Of a stretch of 9,377 nucleotides of DNA, positions 6,232-9,377 are shown piece by piece. The notes beneath the pieces were generated by a model. It searched no databases, had not been told where the DNA came from, and worked only from the letters and a program-made list of their open reading frames with translations. Position 1 is the first letter of the stretch; the number at the start of each line of letters is the position of its first letter. Origin of the DNA: an uncultured Granulosicoccaceae bacterium (GTDB lineage: Bacteria > Pseudomonadota > Gammaproteobacteria > Granulosicoccales > Granulosicoccaceae); the NCBI GenBank assembly GCA_937951695.1, contig CALFBL010000142.1, positions 1 to 9,377 on the forward strand. The letters are read 5' to 3'. The position numbers and the translations under genes are program-made.

Positions 6232-6246
6232 AGGACAAAGAAAAAT

Positions 6247-6867
6247 ATGAACACAATGAGAAGAACTTCCCTGATTGCCGCAGCATCGATGGTGTTGTGG
6301 GTGGCGGGCAGTGTCGCGCAGGCACAGGACGACCATCCGGCCCAAGTCGCTGTGAAAGAAGTTGTCACCGATATGACAAGCTTTCTGACGGAAAATCACG
6401 ACGCGATTGTGGAAGACAAGTCGTTGTTGTACAACCATGTGCAAGATGTGATCGTGCCGCACGTTGACTTACAAGCTATGACGCGATTGGCGGTCGGGAG
6501 TGCCTGGCGGGATGCCGACGCCACCCAGCGAAAAGAGCTCGTTGATCAATTCGAAATGTTATTGCTTAATACCTACGCCGCAGCGCTGACTCAATACAGT
6601 GGCGAGAAAATCGAATTCGAACGGTATCGCCCAACGAACCGCGACGACCGCGCCGAAGTGGTAACCCAATTCAACGTCGAAGGCGGTTCAGCGGTACCGG
6701 TTATCTACAAACTTCGTGATAGAAGCAAAAATAATGACTGGTTGATCTACGACATCGATGTGGCGGGTTTGAGCCTGGTGGGTAACTTTCGCACCAAATT
6801 CACGGAAGAGATTCAAAGCGGCGGTATAGACGGGCTACTGATTTTTCTTAAACAACGAAATTCGTAA
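6247..6867 (+). CDS. mlaC: Periplasmic phospholipid carrier MlaC
   Basis: MlaC shuttles phospholipids across the periplasm between MlaA in the outer membrane and MlaFEDB in the inner membrane. The 206-residue precursor starts with a Sec signal peptide (MRR charged region at 4-6, hydrophobic core to about 23, likely cleavage after AQA at 26). The mature part fits the Tol-Tol-Ttg2/MlaC family: VIVPHVDLQAMTRLAVGSAW, then WLIYDIDVAGLSLVGNFRTK near residue 160-180, and a helical end EEIQSGGIDGLLIFLKQR. The ATG has AAAGGA about 11 bases upstream, between it and the tandem repeat array. mlaB begins four bases after the stop. Length is close to the E. coli protein. Confidence 0.95.
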   Translation: MNTMRRTSLIAAASMVLWVAGSVAQAQDDHPAQVAVKEVVTDMTSFLTENHDAIVEDKSLLYNHVQDVIVPHVDLQAMTRLAVGSAWRDADATQRKELVDQFEMLLLNTYAAALTQYSGEKIEFERYRPTNRDDRAEVVTQFNVEGGSAVPVIYKLRDRSKNNDWLIYDIDVAGLSLVGNFRTKFTEEIQSGGIDGLLIFLKQRNS

Positions 6868-6871
6868 ATCT

Positions 6872-7174
6872 GTGGCTGCACAACCTAAAAATGGGGTCGA
6901 TGCAAAAGTCGATGGGGATCTTTGCCGAGTGTCGGGCGTCATCGATTTCGACACGGCGCCAAGCCTGATGAGCATAGTGGCTGAACACATTGAGTCCGAG
7001 AAGTCAGTGACGGTCGATTTTTCGGCAGTCACGCATGCCAACAGCGCCGCTTTGGCGTTGTTACTTGAGTGGAAAACGCACGCTACGAAGCACGATTGCG
7101 CGTTTAATCATCAGTATTTGCCCGAATCGATACGGCAACTGTCTGAGATCTGCCAAGTCAGCGAGCTCATATAA
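6872..7174 (+). CDS. mlaB: STAS-domain protein MlaB
   Basis: MlaB is a small cytoplasmic STAS protein that binds MlaF and is needed for stability and activity of the ABC complex. The 100-residue protein shows a STAS fold pattern: VSGVIDFDTAPSL (20-32), then VTVDFSAVTHANSAALALLL (46-65) and a helix-rich end. Ser58 aligns with the position of the conserved Ser/Thr of anti-sigma-factor antagonists, which in E. coli MlaB is a threonine reported to matter for function (recalled, not checked). The start is a GTG four bases after mlaC with no clear Shine-Dalgarno, so it probably depends on translation of mlaC. No in-frame ATG is available near the N-terminus. In E. coli and Pseudomonas ibaG usually follows; here it is missing. 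Confidence 0.9.
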   Translation: MAAQPKNGVDAKVDGDLCRVSGVIDFDTAPSLMSIVAEHIESEKSVTVDFSAVTHANSAALALLLEWKTHATKHDCAFNHQYLPESIRQLSEICQVSELI

Positions 7175-7177
7175 ACG

Positions 7178-7183
7178 TATAAT
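7178..7183 (+). promoter_or_regulatory. Candidate -10 element upstream of murA
   Basis: TATAAT is a perfect -10 hexamer four bases after the mlaB stop. The -35 region at 16-18 bases spacing is poor. If used, transcription would start near 7190 and the 7192-7210 hairpin would form the very 5' end of the murA-hisG message, with a leader of about 50 bases. Confidence 0.4.
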
Positions 7184-7191
7184 CGCGCCTC

Positions 7192-7210
7192 GGGCCGCTT
7201 GATGCGGCCC
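7192..7210 (+). terminator. GC-rich hairpin between mlaB and murA
   Basis: GGGCCGC and GCGGCCC form a perfect seven-pair stem around the loop TTGAT. The bases after it (TTCTGCTC) are pyrimidine rich but not a U run, so it would be a weak intrinsic terminator at best. It could instead partly separate mlaB from murA or protect the 5' end of a message starting near 7190. Confidence 0.5.
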
Positions 7211-7239
7211 TTCTGCTCACTCTAGGCGCATCGTGTTAC

Positions 7240-8502
7240 ATGGACAAATTCCTAGTTGAAGGTGTAGGCCCACTAACCGGCGATGTGCGAATCTCTGGTG
7301 CCAAGAACGCGGTATTGCCCATTCTCGCAGCTACCTTACTTGGCAGCAGCGAATCCACCATCGGCAATGTCCCCCATCTGAATGACGTTACCACGACCAT
7401 GTCGTTGCTGGGACGCATGGGCTGCGGCATCACGGTCGGTGACAACATGACCGTCGCGGTGGATCCGACACTCATTAATGATTACACCGCTGCCTACGAA
7501 TTGGTGCGCACCATGCGAGCCTCCATTCTGGTGCTCGGCCCGCTGGTTGCCCGCTACGGCCAAGCGGAAGTGTCCTTGCCAGGTGGTTGCGCGATTGGCG
7601 CACGACCGGTGAACATTCACATTGACGGGCTGCGCGCACTGGGGGCGGAGATCTCAATTGATGGCGGCTACGTCCGAGCTCGAGCAGGGCGCCTGCAGGG
7701 TGCGCGAATCGCGATGGACATGGTGACCGTGACCGGTACGGAAAATTTATTAATGGCAGCTTCCCTTGCGAAGGGTGAGAGTGTGCTGGAAAACGCCGCT
7801 CGTGAGCCAGAAATTGTAGACTTGGCGAACTACCTGATTGCGATGGGGGCCAAGATCGAAGGCGCTGGCACCAGCACCATTCACGTGCAAGGTGTCGACA
7901 GCCTGACCGGTTGTCACTATGACGTGGTGCCCGATCGTATCGAAACCGGCACGTTCCTGGTCGGGGCAGCGGTGACTCGCGGCCGTGTCAAGGCGTTGAA
8001 CACCGTGCCTGGAAATCTGGGCGTGGTGTTGGAGAAACTGCGTGAAGCCGGAGCGGAAGTGACCACGGGGGACGACTGGATTCAGGCCGATATGCACGGC
8101 AATCGTCCTCAGGCTGTAAGCATTTCGACAGCCCCGTATCCCGATTTCCCCACCGATATGCAAGCCCAGTTTTGCGTGTTAAACGCGGTTGCTGAAGGCA
8201 CCGCCAAAGTTATCGAAAACGTCTTTGAAAACCGCTTCATGCATATCAACGAATTACAAAGGATGGGCGCGGACATGACGGTTGAGGGCAATTCGGTGAC
8301 CATTCGCGGCATCGAGAAATTGCGTGCGGCCCCGGTTATGGCCACCGATTTACGCGCCTCGGCGAGTTTGATACTGGCGGCTCTAATGGCGACGGGCGAG
8401 ACTGAAGTGCGTCGGGTGTACCACATCGATCGCGGCTATGAGCGCATCGAAGAGAAATTCCATCAGCTCGGCGCGGAAATTCGTCGTCAACCGGATAAGT
8501 AA
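7240..8502 (+). CDS. murA: UDP-N-acetylglucosamine 1-carboxyvinyltransferase MurA
   Basis: MurA transfers enolpyruvate from PEP to UDP-GlcNAc, the committed step of peptidoglycan precursor synthesis, in the cytosol. The 420-residue protein is full length. It has the SGAKNAVLPILAA stretch with Lys22-Asn23, the catalytic loop LPGGCAIGARPV with Cys117 (Cys115 in E. coli numbering), the conserved YPDFPTDMQAQ segment carrying the catalytic Asp, ENVFENRFMHINELQRMGA, DLRASASLILAAL, and the final HIDRGYERIEEKFHQLGAEI. The active-site cysteine is the residue modified by fosfomycin; enzymes with Asp there are resistant, so this one is predicted to be of the sensitive type. hisG begins on the next base after the stop. 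Confidence 0.97.
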   Translation: MDKFLVEGVGPLTGDVRISGAKNAVLPILAATLLGSSESTIGNVPHLNDVTTTMSLLGRMGCGITVGDNMTVAVDPTLINDYTAAYELVRTMRASILVLGPLVARYGQAEVSLPGGCAIGARPVNIHIDGLRALGAEISIDGGYVRARAGRLQGARIAMDMVTVTGTENLLMAASLAKGESVLENAAREPEIVDLANYLIAMGAKIEGAGTSTIHVQGVDSLTGCHYDVVPDRIETGTFLVGAAVTRGRVKALNTVPGNLGVVLEKLREAGAEVTTGDDWIQADMHGNRPQAVSISTAPYPDFPTDMQAQFCVLNAVAEGTAKVIENVFENRFMHINELQRMGADMTVEGNSVTIRGIEKLRAAPVMATDLRASASLILAALMATGETEVRRVYHIDRGYERIEEKFHQLGAEIRRQPDK

Positions 8503-9135
8503 GTGAGCTTACGAATTGCCCTGTCTAAGGGGCGGATTTTCGACGACACCATGCCTTTGTTGGCCGCCGCTGACATCCACCCGGCAGAATCGCCAGAAAC
8601 CTCGCGTAAGCTCATATTGCCGTCCACCTGCGGCAAGGTTGAATTCCTGATCGTGCGGGCGTCGGATGTGGCCACTTACGTGCAGCACGGCGGCGCAGAC
8701 CTTGGCGTTGTCGGTAAAGATGTGTTGCTGGAGCACGGCGGTGAAGGACTCATTGAGCCTTTGGATCTGGGCATCGCAGCGTGCAAGCTGATGGTGTGCG
8801 GCCCGGCGAACCTAGATTTATCGAACACCAAACGCTTGCGTATTGCAACCAAATACACCGCGTGCGCGCGATCGCACTTTGCCGCGAGCGCCCGTCAAGT
8901 GGAAATCATCAAACTGTATGGCTCTATGGAATTAGCACCACTGACAGGTCTTGCTGATGCGATAGTTGACGTCGTGGATACCGGTAACACCTTGCGCGCC
9001 AATGGATTGGAAGCGCTGGAACACGTGGCAGACAGCACCGCCCGTCTGGTGGTGAATCGTGTATCGATGAAAATCTCGCACGAACTGATTGCGCCCATCG
9101 TTGAGCGCTTGCGCGCAGCGGTTGAAGAGCGTTAA
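8503..9135 (+). CDS. hisG: ATP phosphoribosyltransferase catalytic subunit HisG, short form
   Basis: HisG joins ATP and PRPP to give phosphoribosyl-ATP, the first step of histidine synthesis. The protein has 210 residues, matching the short form that lacks the C-terminal regulatory domain. Short HisG is known to need the HisRS-like subunit HisZ for activity and histidine feedback; HisZ is not in this window. Visible motifs are LRIALSKGRI at the N-terminus (3-12), GGADLGVVGKDVL (63-75), LRIATKYT (112-119) and the PRPP-binding region LYGSMELAPLTGLADAIVDV through DTGNTLRANGL (138-169). The GTG start lies directly after the murA stop, giving zero spacing and no strong ribosome binding site, so it likely depends on murA translation. 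The murA-hisG neighbour pair is known from pseudomonads. Confidence 0.95.
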   Translation: MSLRIALSKGRIFDDTMPLLAAADIHPAESPETSRKLILPSTCGKVEFLIVRASDVATYVQHGGADLGVVGKDVLLEHGGEGLIEPLDLGIAACKLMVCGPANLDLSNTKRLRIATKYTACARSHFAASARQVEIIKLYGSMELAPLTGLADAIVDVVDTGNTLRANGLEALEHVADSTARLVVNRVSMKISHELIAPIVERLRAAVEER

Positions 9136-9168
9136 TTTTTTTATATCTGGAAACAAGCAAATACTCCC

Positions 9169-9377
9169 ATGTCTACTGATGACCTTCGTATAACTAGCAC
9201 TGAAGAGCTGGTATCGCCTGCCGCGTTGATCCAACAAATACCGGTGACTGACGCCGCCGCCAACACTGTGGTCCGCGCCCGCGACTCGGTGCAGCGCATT
9301 TTGGATCGGGAAGAGGATCGCCTTGCTGTGGTGGTGGGTCCTTGTTCCATTCACGACCCGGAGGCAGCGCTCGAATA
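9169..9377 (+). CDS. aroG: Class I DAHP synthase, 5' part (cut by window end)
   Basis: The first 69 codons of a 3-deoxy-7-phosphoheptulonate synthase are present; the frame stays open to the window end. The enzyme condenses PEP and erythrose 4-phosphate, the entry to the shikimate pathway. Evidence is the N-terminal stretch DDLRITSTEELVSPAAL, then AANTVVRARDSVQRIL, then DRLAVVVGPCSIHDPEAAL, which contains the GPCSIHDP motif of the class I (AroF/G/H type) family. The N-terminus looks most like AroG in my recollection, but isozyme and feedback specificity cannot be assigned from this part, so the symbol is tentative. The ATG at 9169 follows hisG by 33 bases, with only a distant GGAA upstream. 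In Pseudomonas hisD would be expected at this position. Confidence 0.88.
   Translation, partial: MSTDDLRITSTEELVSPAALIQQIPVTDAAANTVVRARDSVQRILDREEDRLAVVVGPCSIHDPEAALE

Noticed and set aside
6114..6462. Minus-strand open frames across the 18-bp repeats with Cys-Ala-Tyr-Ser runs
   Set aside because: They arise from the repeat and from antisense of mlaC; no start site, family or codon evidence supports them.
9106..9144. Intrinsic terminator after hisG
   Set aside because: A T run follows the hisG stop (TTAATTTTTTTATA), but the sequence before it forms only short, interrupted pairings, so no convincing stem precedes it.

Overview
The window looks like chromosomal DNA from a gammaproteobacterium, probably not a close relative of Escherichia or Pseudomonas. 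The basis is gene content and order: mlaFEDCB-murA-hisG on one strand, and kdsD-lptC-lptA-lptB on the other, are arrangements known from this class. The proteins are recognisable at family level. I see no insertion sequence, phage gene, tRNA, rRNA or CRISPR array.

Layout. Bases 121-3886 (minus strand) form a tightly overlapping operon read mlaA, kdsD, lptC, lptA, lptB. A 213-base divergent intergenic region (3887-4099) follows. It holds an extended -10 promoter candidate for the plus-strand operon and an operator-like palindrome. Bases 4100-7174 (plus strand) hold mlaF, mlaE, mlaD, mlaC and mlaB. A short gap (7175-7239) with a perfect -10 hexamer and a 7-bp hairpin leads to murA (7240-8502), then abutting hisG (8503-9135), then the first 69 codons of a class I DAHP synthase gene (from 9169) cut by the window end.

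How the genes work together. Almost everything serves the outer membrane and envelope. MlaA (outer-membrane lipoprotein), MlaC (periplasmic carrier) and MlaFEDB (inner-membrane ABC transporter) form the complete phospholipid-trafficking system that maintains outer-membrane lipid asymmetry. KdsD makes the precursor of Kdo for the LPS core. LptC, LptA and LptB are parts of the LPS export bridge. MurA commits UDP-GlcNAc to peptidoglycan. HisG and the DAHP synthase open histidine and aromatic amino acid synthesis and are operon or positional neighbours rather than partners.

No wholly new system is evident. The most unusual points are two unrelated tandem repeats inside the Mla genes (a 9-bp, frame-preserving Leu-Asp-Glu repeat in a C-terminal extension of mlaA, and an 18-bp repeat with internal dyads between mlaD and mlaC), a hairpin abutting the kdsD start codon, and the local absence of kdsC and ibaG from their usual places.
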